Shown: positions 43,394 to 53,856 of the stretch, one piece after another
Numbering within the stretch: position 1 is the stretch's first letter
Layout of the letters: each line of letters opens with the position of its first letter
Assembly (NCBI GenBank): GCA_947683425.1
Contig: CANTUQ010000035.1
Coordinates: 5,131,001 to 5,195,000, forward strand
Direction of reading: 5' to 3'
Length of the DNA stretch: 64,000 nt
DNA from: Excoecaria cochinchinensis
Taxonomy: Eukaryota > Streptophyta > Magnoliopsida > Malpighiales > Euphorbiaceae
Program-made: the position numbers and the translations under genes
The notes under the pieces: model-generated
Database searches by the model: none
What the model saw: the letters and a program-made list of their open reading frames with translations, nothing else
Told to the model about the DNA's origin: nothing

Positions 43394-44823
43394 CTTGCGT
43401 GATTTTCTTGGTAAATTTGTGATTGTTTACTTTGATGACATTCTAGTTTACAGCAAGTGTTTAGATGAACATATCATACATGTTAAAGCTGTTTTGGATG
43501 TGTTGAGAAAAGAAAAGTTGTATGCAAACCTTAAGAAGTGTTCTTTTTGCTTTGATAAAGTTGTCTTAGGTTTTGTAGTGAGCTCTAAAGGAGTGGAGGT
43601 TGATTCTGAAAAGGTGAGGGCTATTCAAGAATGGCCAACGCCTAAGTCAGTGACTGAGGTAAGGAGTTTCCATGGATTAGCTAGCTTTTGTAGGCGGTTT
43701 GTTAGAAATTTTTCTACTATTACTGCACCACTGAATGAGATTGTTAAAAAGAATGTTGGGTTTAAATGGGAAAAAGAGCTAGAAAAAGCATTTTGCACTT
43801 TAAAAGAGAAATTATGTACTGCTCCTATTTTGCGTTTACCTAATATTTCTAAGACTTTTGAGATTGAATGTGATGCTTCTGGGATTGGTGTAGGTGCTAT
43901 TTTGATGCAGGAAAATCGTCCCATAGCTTATTTCAGTGAGAAGTTAAGTGGTCCAGTATTGAACTATTCCACCTATGACAAGGAGCTTTATGCATTGGTG
44001 AGAGCTCTTGAACTGTGGGAGCACTACTTGCTGCCAAAGGAGTTCGTGATACATAGTGATCACCAGTCTCTCAAGTATTTGAAGGGACAAGGTAAATTGA
44101 GTAAGAGGCATGCAAGTTGGGTTGAGTTTTTGGAAACATTTCCATATGTGATCAAATACAAGCAAGGTAAAGAAAATGTTGTGGCTGATGCACTATCTAG
44201 AAGGTATGCTTTGATTTCTATGCTTACTTCTAAGTTGCTTGGATTTGAGCATTTGAAAGATTTGTATGTTAATGATGTTGATTTTGCCACTGTGTATCAT
44301 GCTTGTGAAAATACTGCATTTGACAAGTACTATAGTCATGAGAGATATCTTTTTAAAGGAAAACAACTTTGCATTCCTACATGTTCTATTAGGGAGTTGT
44401 TTGTTAGGGAATCACATAGTGGGGGTTTAATGGGGCATTTTGGTGTGCACAAGACCTTAAATATGCTTAGTGAACATTTCTATTAGCCGAATATGAGGAG
44501 AGATGTAGAAAGGATTTGATCCAAGTGCATTGCATGTAAACAAGCTAAATCTAGGTCTATGCCTCATGGACTTTATACACCTTTACTTGTACCTAGTGAA
44601 CCGTGGACTGATATCTCAATCGATTTTGTATTGGGTTTGCCTAGGATTAGGAAGGGAAGAGATAGCATATTTGTTGTTGTGGACAGATTTAGTAAGATGG
44701 CTCATTTTATTGCTTGCCATAAAACAGATGATGCAACAAACATTGCTGATTTATTCTTTAGAGAGATGGTTCGGCTTCATGGAGTGCCAAGAACCGTTGT
44801 GTCAGATAGGGATACTAAGTTCC
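43394..44823 (+). pseudogene. Element E RT C-terminal part, RNase H and integrase N-terminal part
   Basis: RT from VIVYFDDILVYSK, RNase H (ECDASGIGVGA, YDKELYAL, HSDHQSL, VVADALS) and integrase up to VVSDRDTKFL, where F inserts at GTTCC. Open to 44483; a Trp-to-stop change (TGG to TAG) in EHFYWPN and a second stop follow. One residue is missing from VVFLGF (3-base deletion). The catalytic residues of RT and RNase H remain. Confidence 0.9.
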
Positions 44824-45306
44824 TGATGCGGAACCCAATAGCTAATGAGCTACAAACCCACACATACAAGATGGTTAGCAAAGAAACAAAGAGATAAAAT
44901 CCCTCCCTATTGAACCCCCAATCAACCTGTGATTGAAAACGCAAATAATCGGGAAAAATGAAGAAGATGAAAACGCCACAATCAAGATAATTGATAAGTA
45001 ATCAAATTATTCATGCAATAGAAAGAAAAGCAAGCAAATCTCACAAATCTAATCTATTAGAATTTTGGCAAAGCCAAGAAAAGAGGATAGCCTCCAATGT
45101 CTAATAATTCCAATCTCCCTTTACAAATTCGTTTTTAAGGAGTATTTATACTCCTTTAAGCTAATAAAAACCCTAATTAATAAAATAGTCCTTTAAACAT
45201 GGGCGTTACACCAAGATAACTAAAGCCCACACTAATTAACTTAAAATACAACCCAAAAAGCCTAAAAAGAACTAATTAAATGAGCCCAAGCTAATTAAAG
45301 CCCATT

Positions 45307-46155
45307 TGATGCGTGCACAGGGGGGTCAACATTTCAAGATTATAAACAATGGAAGTTCATATTCATGGAGATCAAATTTGGAGAAGTTAAAGAAGGCTTG
45401 AAGGAAGTCCGTGGGCCAAATTTATGAAGAAGCCAAATTGAAGATGGACATGTGCTAGTCATGTGATGACTTAACATGTGCAGGTCATGTGACACTTGAC
45501 ATGTACCGATCATGTGACCTTGACATGTGCTATACATGTGAGCCAGAGCATGTGCAATGCATGTGCTAATTGGTGGCTTAAGGGGCTGATTTATTTGGGC
45601 TTTTAGTTTAGGCTTTTATTTATTATTTTTATTTGATTATTTGTAATATATTAGGCCTTAACTTATTCTTTTGGGCTTATTTAAGTGAGATGGGCTTTAA
45701 TTAGCTTGGGCTCATTTAATTAGTTCTTTTTAGGCTTTTTGGGCTGAATTTTAAGTTAATTAGTGTGGGCTTTAGTTATCTTGATGTAAGGCCCATGTTT
45801 TAAGGCCTATTTGATTAATTAGGGTTTTTATTAGCTTAAGAGAGTATAAATACTCTACAAAAACGAGATTGGAGGCAGATTTGATTAATTTGATAATTTC
45901 TTTTGGCTTGGCCGAATTCTTCATTGGAGATGATTGTTTGTCTTCTTCTTTTGCATCAAGAACTTTAATTCTTATCAAGGTATTTACTTTGTGGCGAATT
46001 CTGTTCTTGTGTTTTTAAAATCAATCTATTATAAGCGTTTCCATTCACATAGTTGTTTGGGGGTTCTTTAGATTTGGGGTTTATTCTTGTTCATGTTCAT
46101 GCCATATTGTATGTTCAAGGGGTTTCGGGTTCTTTAGCCTTGGGGTTCCGCATCA
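45307..46155 (+). repeat. N3 first (5') LTR
   Basis: 849 bp, TGATGCGTGCACAGGGG to GTTCCGCATCA, followed by the PBS. CATGTG cluster in U3. Confidence 0.95.
45841..45856 (+). promoter_or_regulatory. Palindromic TATA region of N3 5' LTR
   Basis: AGAGTATAAATACTCT is a perfect 16-bp palindrome around TATAAATA (45845-45852). Other LTRs have GGAG...CTCC or TGAG...CTCA, so the outer pair varies but stays complementary. Confidence 0.6.
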
Positions 46156-46157
46156 TT

Positions 46158-46169
46158 TGGTATCAGAGC
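46158..46169 (+). promoter_or_regulatory. N3 primer-binding site (tRNA-iMet)
   Basis: TGGTATCAGAGC two bases after the first LTR. No such site follows the second LTR. Confidence 0.95.
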
Positions 46170-47345
46170 TTGGATTTGGATTAAATTCTTATTTATCCAT
46201 GTTTACTTGCTGTTTTTATTCATTAATTTTCAATTTATTTGATTCCTAAAATTTAGGAACCCTTGTTCATCATAGTGGCCTAAATTATAGGGAGCTTTGT
46301 TTTAGGTGTTATTTCTTATTGTTTGATCTTGATTTCTAGGTTATTAGTTGTTCTAGTTGTTATCTAGCTAAAAATAAAAAAAAATTCCGTCGTACTGTTC
46401 CTGGTATTGTTCACACGTACTGTTCATCGCACTGTTCATAGTGCTGTTCATCTGAATTTACTGTTCATCCGAATTTAGAAAAAGTAGTTTAATTTGGGTT
46501 AACTTTGGTTGGTGTGAACAATTAGGATTGTATTTCTTTAGGATAGAATTGTTATTATCTAATTAGTTAGAGATAATTCAAAAAAAAAAAAGAAAAGAAA
46601 TTAGGATTGGGACATTATTTAAATTAGGACATTAAATTAGATAAGTTTCATTTTGTCTTAAGTCTAGACATTTGGGTTTCCATATCTTGAACTAATTAAG
46701 ACATAGTGGATAAGTCATTTTGTCTTAGTTTAGACATTTGGTTTTCCTTATTTGATCTTATTAAGACATATTGGATTAATGTTTGTCTTATTTTGGACAA
46801 ACATTTGGGTTTCCTAATCTTGTTTTAGTTTGGACATCTTGTGTCTCCTTTTCATTTTGTCTTAGTGTAATAACCCATATTGTATCAAATTGAATTTTCC
46901 ATTAGGGAGATTTCAATTTCTGCATTATTGCATTAGTTGTGTCATTTCTTTCATTCTTAAGTTTCCATTTTTGGTGTCTTTGTGTTTTTGCTTCCGATTA
47001 CACTATAATTAACTATTTGATTCTTGTTAGTTAAATTCACATAATTCGGACAACATACATATCTTCACCTTGTATGCTCATTTCAACGTTCTTCACTTTG
47101 GTCTTTTGCTTCTAGTTTTGTGCCTATCTTCTTTGTTAAGTATTTTCATTGCATTCTTTACCATAATTTGCTGCTTGTGAACTATTTTGACTTGAGTTTG
47201 AGTTCTGAAGTGCAACTGAAGATAACAAGCTTGAGTGGTAAAAGGCTTCAGAGTGTGAGCTTAAAGGAGGGTAAAAGCCAAATTGAGTGAAATACGAGTG
47301 GAGTGTCATATTTTGAGTGAAACACGTGAGGGAGTGACTGTGAGG
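46170..47345 (+). other. N3 5' leader
   Basis: Untranslated. About six CTGTTCAT/GTTCACACG words at 46392-46470, TGTCTTA...GACAT repeats at about 46620-46840, conserved leader block at about 47203-47345. Confidence 0.82.
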
Positions 47346-48116
47346 ATGTACTATTACAAGTCAAGACGACATTTAGATCAAGAAGCATTGAATGAGTTGA
47401 AGAAGGATGCTAAGTTGTTGGATAAAAATCTTAAAGATTTTGAGTTACAGTTTAAACAACTTTCTAGACTAGTAAGTACATATATAAGACAGGAGGAAAG
47501 AAAGAAAGAAGAGGAAGTTATTGTCAACGAAATTGTTTGTGAAGTTGAAAGAGATGGTATAGACTTATATGCTGATGAAGTTGTAAATGAGGAAGAAATA
47601 AGTGGATGTGATGAAGATGTTGTTTTGAGTGAAAAGGAAAACATAATTGAAAGAGAAGATGTTGCTTTGAGTGAACAGAAGGGTGTTTGTGTAATTGAGA
47701 TAGAAGATCAGCATGTTATAATTGACCCTACAGTTCTTAAGGAGGTTGAATTGAACGTGGAAAGTGAAGATAATAATGATAAGAATGAAAAGATTATATT
47801 AAAGACTAACCATGTTTTGCCTAGTTTTCATGTTAAATTGCAGGAACATGATGAGTCCTCAGCTGAAGAAGCATTCATTTTATTTCCACCTATTCAGAAG
47901 ATCTTATATGAAGATAAATTTATTCTGCAAGTGTCAATTCCCAACTTGAACAAGACGAAGATTCGAGGACGAATCTTTTCTAAAGAGGGAGGGAATGATG
48001 CGTGCACAGGGGGGTCAACATTTCAAGATTATAAACAATGGAAGTTCATATTCATGGAGATCAAATTTGGAGAAGTTAAAGAAGGCTTGAAGGAAGTCCG
48101 TGGGCCAAATTTATGA
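47346..48116 (+). CDS. N3 acidic coiled-coil protein
   Basis: 256 codons from ATG 47346 (MYYYKSRRHLDQEAL); an earlier start at 47283 would need TTG and lies in conserved leader. Residues ~10-60: Leu/Lys/Glu-rich, likely coiled coil (ALNELKKDAKLLDKNLKDFE). Residues ~64-150: acidic, with repeated VLSEKE/ALSEQK. Residues ~170-215: conserved EEAFILFPPIQKILYED, VSIPNLNKTKIRGRIFSKEGG. The last ~40 residues are encoded in the second LTR. The frame is intact. No zinc knuckle, protease or polymerase motif. The family is unknown to me; conservation of the C-terminal block in six copies suggests it is a real protein, perhaps a particle or RNA accessory factor. Confidence 0.82.
   Translation: MYYYKSRRHLDQEALNELKKDAKLLDKNLKDFELQFKQLSRLVSTYIRQEERKKEEEVIVNEIVCEVERDGIDLYADEVVNEEEISGCDEDVVLSEKENIIEREDVALSEQKGVCVIEIEDQHVIIDPTVLKEVELNVESEDNNDKNEKIILKTNHVLPSFHVKLQEHDESSAEEAFILFPPIQKILYEDKFILQVSIPNLNKTKIRGRIFSKEGGNDACTGGSTFQDYKQWKFIFMEIKFGEVKEGLKEVRGPNL
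47959..47995 (+). promoter_or_regulatory. N3 pre-PPT inverted repeat and polypurine tract
   Basis: AGATTCG-AGGA-CGAATCT (47959-47976, perfect 7-bp stem), then AAAGAGGGAGGGAA against the second LTR. Confidence 0.86.
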
Positions 48117-48844
48117 AAAAGCCAAATTGAAGATGGACATGTGCTAGTCATGTGATGACTTAACATGTGCAGGTCATGTGACACTTGACATGTACCGATC
48201 ATGTGACCTTGACATGTGCTATACATGTGAGCCAGAGCATGTGCAATGCATGTGCTAATTGGTGGCTTAAGGGGCTGATTTATTTGGGCTTTTAGTTTAG
48301 GCTTTTATTTATTATTTTTATTTGATTATTTGTAATATATTAGGCCTTAACTTATTCTTTTGGGCTTCTTTAAGTGAGATGGGCTTTAATTAGCTTGGGC
48401 TCATTTAATTAGTTCTTTTTAGGCTTTTTGGGCTGAATTTTAAGTTAATTAGTGTGGGCTTTAGTTATCTTGATGTAAGGCCCATGTTTTAAGGCCTATT
48501 TGATTAATTAGGGTTTTTATTAGCTTAAGAGAGTATAAATACTCTACAAAAACGAGATTGGAGGCAGATTTGATTAATTTGATAATTTCTTTTGGCTTGG
48601 CCGAATTCTTCATTGGAGAGGATTGTTTGTCTTCTTCTTTTGCATCAAGAACTTTAATTCTTATCAAGGTATTTACTTTGTGGCGAATTCTGTTCTTGTG
48701 TTTTTAAAATCAATCTATTATAAGCGTTTCCATTCACATAGTTGTTTGGGGGTTCTTTAGATTGGGGGTTTATTCTTGTTCATTTTCATGCCATATTGTA
48801 TGTTCAAGGGGTTTCGGGTTCTTTAGCCTTGGGGTTCCGCATCA
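47996..48844 (+). repeat. N3 second (3') LTR
   Basis: 849 bp, preceded by PPT. Private differences from the first LTR include GAAAAAGCC and GGGCTTCTTTAAG. The next 8 bases are TTAGCAAA. Confidence 0.95.
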
Positions 48845-48852
48845 TTAGCAAA
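48845..48852. other. 8-bp spacer between N3's head-to-head LTR ends
   Basis: TTAGCAAA joins two U5 ends facing each other (GCATCA-TTAGCAAA-TGATGC). Read from the inverted LTR it begins TTTG, like the first bases after a normal 5' LTR (TTTGG), so it may be a relic of a PBS. Confidence 0.6.
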
Positions 48853-49701
48853 TGATGCGGAACCCCAAGGCTAAAGAACCCGAAACCCCTTGAACATACA
48901 ATATGGCATGAACATGAACAAGAATAAACCCCCAATCTAAAGAACCCCCAAACAACTATGTGAATGGAAACGCTTATAATAGATTGATTTTAAAAACACA
49001 AGAACAGAATTCGCCACAAAGTAAATACCTTGATAAGAATTAAAGTTCTTGATGCAAAAGAAGAAGACAAACAATCCTCTCCAATGAAGAATTCGGCCAA
49101 GCCAAAAGAAATTATCAAATTAATCAAATCTGCCTCCAATCTCGTTTTTGTAGAGTATTTATACTCTCTTAAGCTAATAAAAACCCTAATTAATCAAATA
49201 GGCCTTAAAACATGGGCCTTACATCAAGATAACTAAAGCCCACACTAATTAACTTAAAATTCAGCCCAAAAAGCCTAAAAAGAACTAATTAAATGAGCCC
49301 AAGCTAATTAAAGCCCATCTCACTTAAATAAGCCCAAAAGAATAAGTTAAGGCCTAATATATTACAAATAATCAAATAAAAATAATAAATAAAAGCCTAA
49401 ACTAAAAGCCCAAATAAATCAGCCCCTTAAGCCACCAATTAGCACATGTATTGCACATGCTCTGGCTCACATGTATAGCACATGTCAAGGTCACATGATC
49501 GGTACATGTCAAGTGTCACATGACCTGCACATGTTAAGTCATCACATGACTAGCACATGTCCATCTTCAATTTGGCTTCTTCATAAATTTGGCCCACGGA
49601 CTTCCTTCAAGCCTTCTTTAACTTCTCCAAATTTGATCTCCATGAATATGAACTTCCATTGTTTATAATCTTGAAATGTTGACCCCCCTGTGCACGCATC
49701 A
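48853..49701 (-). repeat. N3 third LTR, inverted
   Basis: 849 bp in opposite orientation, TGATGCGGAACCCC to GTGCACGCATCA, differing from the other two by only a few bases. Its right edge meets the F LTR at CCATC. Confidence 0.92.
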
Positions 49702-49959
49702 CCATCTCACTTAAATAAGTCCAAAAGAATAAGTTAAGGCCTAACATATTACAAATAATCAAATAAAAATAATAAATAAGCCCTAATTAAAAGCCCAAAC
49801 CAAAACAGCCCCTTAAGTTCATTAATAAGCACATGCAATACACATGTAATGTGTCACATGATGTGCACATGCATATGACACATGTATAGCACATGACATA
49901 GCACATGTCTAGCACATGGATGGCACATGTCAAGGTCACATGACTTGCACATGCCTCTC

Positions 49960-50820
49960 TTAAAAGTCTCTTTTTGATTCGGCTTCTTCATAGCTACAGT
50001 AAACCACCTTCAAGCCTTCTTGAACTTCCCCAAATTTGATCTCCATGAATTCGAACTTGCAATGTTTATAATCTTGCAATGTTGACCCCCCTGTGCACGC
50101 ATCATTTCCTCCCTCTTTAGAAAAGATTCGTCCTCGAATCTTCGTCTTGTTCAAGTTGGGAATGGAAACTTGTAGAATGAATTGATCTTCATATACGATC
50201 TTTTGAACAGGTGAAAATAAAATAAATGCTTCTTCAGCTGAGGACTCATCATGTTCCTGCAATTTAACAAAAACACTAGGAAAAACATGATTATTCAATA
50301 CAACCATTTCATTCTGATCATGGTCCTTTCCTTTCTCCATGTTCAACTTAGCCTCCTTAAGCACTACAAGATCAATCATAACATGCTGATCTTCCATCTC
50401 AACTAAACAAACATCTTCCTTCTCACTCAAAACAACAACTACTTCACTTCCACTGATTTCTTCTTCACTCACAACCTCATTGTCATACAAATCTATAGCA
50501 TCTCTTTCAGCTTCACACATAATCTCTTCCATTGCAACTTCCTCTTTCTTTCTTTTCTCCTTTTTCAAACACTTATCTAGCTGTCTAAAGAGTTGTTTAA
50601 ACCTCAATTCCATATCTTCAGAATCTTTATTTTTCCTATGACGGTCAATTGATTTACTTCGATTTTTTATTTTAGTAGATTCATTTATTCTCTCCTCCAT
50701 CATATCCATTCTAGCGTTTAACTTCTTGAACTCATTAATGAGGGCCTTGTACATCACTTTCATATCGGGCATGGCTTCCTCCTCCTCATACATTGTTTTC
50801 TTTTCTTCTCTTCTTGACAT
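49960..50820 (-). CDS. Element F gag N-terminus fused to acidic protein
   Basis: 286 codons from ATG 50820, the same start as element A's gag (MSRREEKKTMYEEEEAMPDMK). Residues 1-45 are the gag N-terminal coiled-coil-like region. A short Lys/Ser/Arg bridge leads to KDSEDMELRFKQLFRQLDK, and from there the acidic protein runs to its C-terminal block (EEAFILFSPVQKIVYEDQF, SIPNLNKTKIRGRIFSKEGG) and about 45 residues encoded in the LTR. Capsid, knuckle and enzymes are absent. The frame is intact. The joining point KDSEDMELRFK is shared with J. Confidence 0.85.
   Translation of the reverse strand: MSRREEKKTMYEEEEAMPDMKVMYKALINEFKKLNARMDMMEERINESTKIKNRSKSIDRHRKNKDSEDMELRFKQLFRQLDKCLKKEKRKKEEVAMEEIMCEAERDAIDLYDNEVVSEEEISGSEVVVVLSEKEDVCLVEMEDQHVMIDLVVLKEAKLNMEKGKDHDQNEMVVLNNHVFPSVFVKLQEHDESSAEEAFILFSPVQKIVYEDQFILQVSIPNLNKTKIRGRIFSKEGGNDACTGGSTLQDYKHCKFEFMEIKFGEVQEGLKVVYCSYEEAESKRDF
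50105..50141 (-). promoter_or_regulatory. Element F polypurine tract plus upstream inverted repeat
   Basis: Purine run (AAAGAGGGAGGAAA on the minus strand) and AGATTCG-AGGA-CGAATCT at 50124-50141. Confidence 0.85.
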
Positions 50821-52450
50821 GATTTGAATTCTGCAAAACAGATGTTAGACAATAACCTCACACACTCCCTCACGTGTTTACACTCAAAGATGCCACTCCT
50901 CTCGTGTTTCACTCAATAAGGCTTTTACCCTCTTAATGTACTCACACACTCTGCCTTTTACCACTCTAATTGCAACTCTTAAATTGCACTTCAGAATTCA
51001 ATTCACAAACCAAGAATTTGAGCACGTTTTAGAAAGCAAAGAATAAGTAAGCACTAACAATAAAAAGATAGCTCAAAACTAGAAAAGAAGTCACTAGACA
51101 CAATGAAGGTGGTACACGGACAAGACTGTTATACCACTTGATTATATCCAAATTAGAGTATTAGAACAAGCAAAGATACTCTAACAATGTAAATGGAACA
51201 AAAGCTAGCTTAAAACAAAGAAACAAGCAACAAGAATTAAGAAAAATGACAATTTGGACAAAATGTATGAATTTGATTCACTACAAAGTAAACTAAATAC
51301 CCAACAAAGCAAGAAAAATAACAAAGAAACCTAATTATACTAAAAAAGACAGAATGCACGCAATACAATTAAATTTAGAGCCAAAATGATGATTAGGCCG
51401 AATGGTGTATCAAGCTCTAATTAATGTGTCAAGTTGTATGCAAAATGATGGCAAAATGATAGGAAAATGATGTCAAAATGGTGTAAAAAATTTGATAGCA
51501 AAATGGTGGCAAATGATGGCAAAATGGTAGGAAAAGGATGGCAAAAATGATACCAAAATGGTGACACAAATGATAAAAAATGATTCCAAAAATGGTAGAA
51601 CAAATGGATAAGATATGATAAAATGGCAGCTCAAATGGGTAAGAAATGAAACAAAAATGGCAGCTTAAATGGATAATAAATGATATCAAAAATGGATAAG
51701 AAATGGATAAGAAACGGATAACACAAATGGTGGCTCAATGATTGCAAAGTAAATCCTTGGTTAAGTAGGATTAGGATTACACCTCTAATTCTAATATGGA
51801 TTATGATTTTTGAAAACCTAAACCCAAAGGAATAAGGATTAATTTTACTAACCCTTAAAGGATTCCTAATTCCCCAAACAATATGGATTAATTTTCCCCC
51901 ACCTATTATAGGATTTGGAATTGCCTTTTGCTATATAAACCCTCCTTGGCTGAATTGCTCCCTACCCTTTTCTCCTCCTATATTCCTTTCTTTCACGTTT
52001 TTTTTCTCCTCTTTTCTCTGTTTCTTCTATTCTTTTCTTTTGTATGTTTTTATTTCTTTTCTTCTTGCTGTTTTTTTTAATAAATTTCAGCAATCAAATC
52101 AAAACAAACTCCTACAAGGTTCGGATTTCTAAACCCAAAGATGTTCTACTTCTTTTTTTTTCTTCTCTTTTTTTTTTTATAATTTCAGCAAACAAACTAT
52201 AACTTCTACTCCCAAAATTCAGATCTCAAGCCAAGGATAATCAATGTTTCGGTTCAAGGCAAAAATAAGAATCTCAAGGCAAAAAAAAAAGTAAATAAAA
52301 CAAAGGCTAAGAAAAGGCTAATTTAACACACACAAAAAAACACAAAAATCAGAAACTTGATGAAACCAAATTCGGCACAAACATAAAAGAATCAAGAAAA
52401 AGAAAACATAGCCCTAACACTAAGATAAATAGGAATTTACCTTAACTTTG
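50821..52450 (-). other. Element F 5' leader
   Basis: Closely follows the A and J leaders. Conserved block about 50835-51000; ATGG/ATGATGGCAAA short repeats about 51430-51735; T-rich tracts near 51990-52180. The Phe/His-rich open frames on the minus strand here are by-products of that repeat. No gene. Confidence 0.82.
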
Positions 52451-52462
52451 GCTCTGATACCA
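52451..52462 (-). promoter_or_regulatory. Element F primer-binding site (tRNA-iMet)
   Basis: Canonical TGGTATCAGAGC on the minus strand. Confidence 0.95.
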
Positions 52463-52464
52463 AA

Positions 52465-53313
52465 TGATGCGGAACCCAATAGCTAACGAGCTACAAACCC
52501 ACACATACGATTTGAATAGCAAACCAAAATCAGACAAACACCCTCCCTATTGAACCCCCAATCAACCTGTGACTGAAAACGCAAATAATCGGGAAACAAA
52601 GAACTGAAAAACGCCACAATCAAACGATTGATAAGTTAATCAAATTCTTCATGCAATAGAAAAGAAAGCAATTCACTCTCTTAATATAAGCAAATAAATT
52701 CGGCTATGCCAATAATAATCATTCAAAAATCTGCCGTTTACAATCTATAATAGCCTATTTATATGGTGGCTAACCCTAGCTAGCAAAATAACATAAAGAA
52801 AACCCTAATGAGGCCTTAAACTAAGCTAGGCCGAATTGTCCATGGGCTTTACAAGATAAATTAAGCCCAAACTAAAGAATTAAACACACTTAAAATAAGC
52901 CCAAAAGAAAGACTAATTAAAAACCCAAAATAACTAAACTAAACCCAAACTAAAAGCCCAATTCGTTTAGCCCATTAAGTCATTAAATAAATGAGTCATG
53001 TGACTTTTAAATGAAGCACATGACTTGTACAAATAAAGCCCAAAGTAGTATAAACCCAAAAATGACTTAAATTGGCCCAAAAATGGCTTAAGTTGGCCCA
53101 ATTTCACTAGAAGCTTCCAAAAGGCTAAGTACTTTGTGAAAACCTCCTTCAAGCTCTTTTTGACACTTCTCAAAGACATCTTCATTCAGCTCTTGAGTAA
53201 CAAAGCCTTGTACATAAGTTGTCATAGCCATTTTCAGCTTCTTAGCTCGCCCCCTTGTAATTGGTCCACTTGGAATCTTCAAAGAATCCTGAGTATCTGG
53301 CTGATCCGTATCA
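52465..53313 (-). repeat. Element F 5' LTR (D-type)
   Basis: 849 bp, TGATGCGGAACCCAATAGC to GCTGATCCGTATCA. U3 encodes a D-type pol tail (GPITRGRAKKLKMAMTTYV) although F has no pol. Very different from F's 3' LTR. Confidence 0.93.
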
Positions 53314-53318
53314 GTTCC

Positions 53319-53856
53319 TGATTCATTTTTGGAGAGTTTTGTGGGGAAAGTTGGGAACTAAGCTTTTATTTTCTACTACATGTCATCCACAAACTGATGG
53401 ACAAATAATAGTAAATAGGACTTTAGGAACCATGTTGCGTGCTATTATTGGAAATAATTTAAAAACTTGGGAAGATTGTTTGCCATTCATTGAATTTGCA
53501 TATAATCGTACTGTACATTCTTCTACAGGTTTTTCTCCATTTGAAATTGTGTATGGTTTTAACCCATTGACTGTTTTGGATTTAATGCCTTTACCTGTGA
53601 ATAAGCTTGCTAGTTTAGATGGTAAAAAGAAGGCTGATTTGGTTAAAACAATGCATGAGAAAGCACGGGAACAGATTGAGAGGAAGAATCGCATGTATGC
53701 ACAAAAAGCTAATAAAGGAAGAAAACGAGTCATTTTTGAACTAGGTGACTAGGTTTGGGTGCATATGCGAAAAGAGCGGTTTCCACAGCAAAAGAAGTCA
53801 AAACTTGATGCAAGGGGTGATGGACCATTCCAAGTGTTGGAAAGAATCAATGAAAA
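53319..53856 (+). pseudogene. Element E integrase core, C-terminal part
   Basis: Continues after F: IHFWRVLWGKLGTKLLFSTTC, HPQTDGQ (the TEVVNR motif is damaged here; the catalytic Glu codon appears lost in QIIVNR), NRTVHSSTGFSPFEIVYG. A stop near 53750 (Trp to TAG) precedes VWVHMRKERFPQQ and GDGPFQVLERIN. Interrupted at 53857. Confidence 0.9.

Larger units (their letters stand above)
45307..49701 (+). mobile_element. N3: non-autonomous acidic-ORF element with an inverted third LTR
   Basis: Order: LTR (+), PBS, leader, acidic ORF, PPT, LTR (+), 8-bp spacer, LTR (-). The outer flanks are CCATT (45302-45306) and CCATC (49702-49706), a 5-bp TSD with one mismatch, and the F LTR resumes at the correct base. 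Neither the second LTR nor the third has its own TSD. All three LTRs are 849 bp and differ by only a few bases. The whole 4395 bp therefore looks like one insertion with U3 ends on both sides. Confidence 0.85.
44824..50104 (-). repeat. Element F 3' LTR (C-type), split by N3
   Basis: 44824-45306 plus 49707-50104, about 881 bp. Close to the J LTRs (U5 begins AATAGCTAATGAGC). N3 is inserted at CCATT/CCATC. Confidence 0.88.
44824..53313 (-). mobile_element. Element F: recombinant non-autonomous element with two different LTR types
   Basis: TSD GTTCC at 44819-44823 and 53314-53318. About 4.1 kb of its own after removing N3. The left (3') LTR has a C-type U3 ending GTGCACGCATCA; the right (5') LTR has a D-type U3 ending GCTGATCCGTATCA, and their U5 parts also differ. 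The internal region joins an A-type leader and gag start to the acidic ORF and PPT of the N family. Inserted in E's integrase. Confidence 0.88.

Noticed and set aside
47283..47345. N-terminal extension MSEIRVECHILSETREG of the acidic ORF (also at 24031, 31620 and 18958)
   Set aside because: It starts at TTG or GTG, and the same nucleotides are untranslated leader in gag-bearing elements; the ATG at 47346 and its equivalents is preferred.
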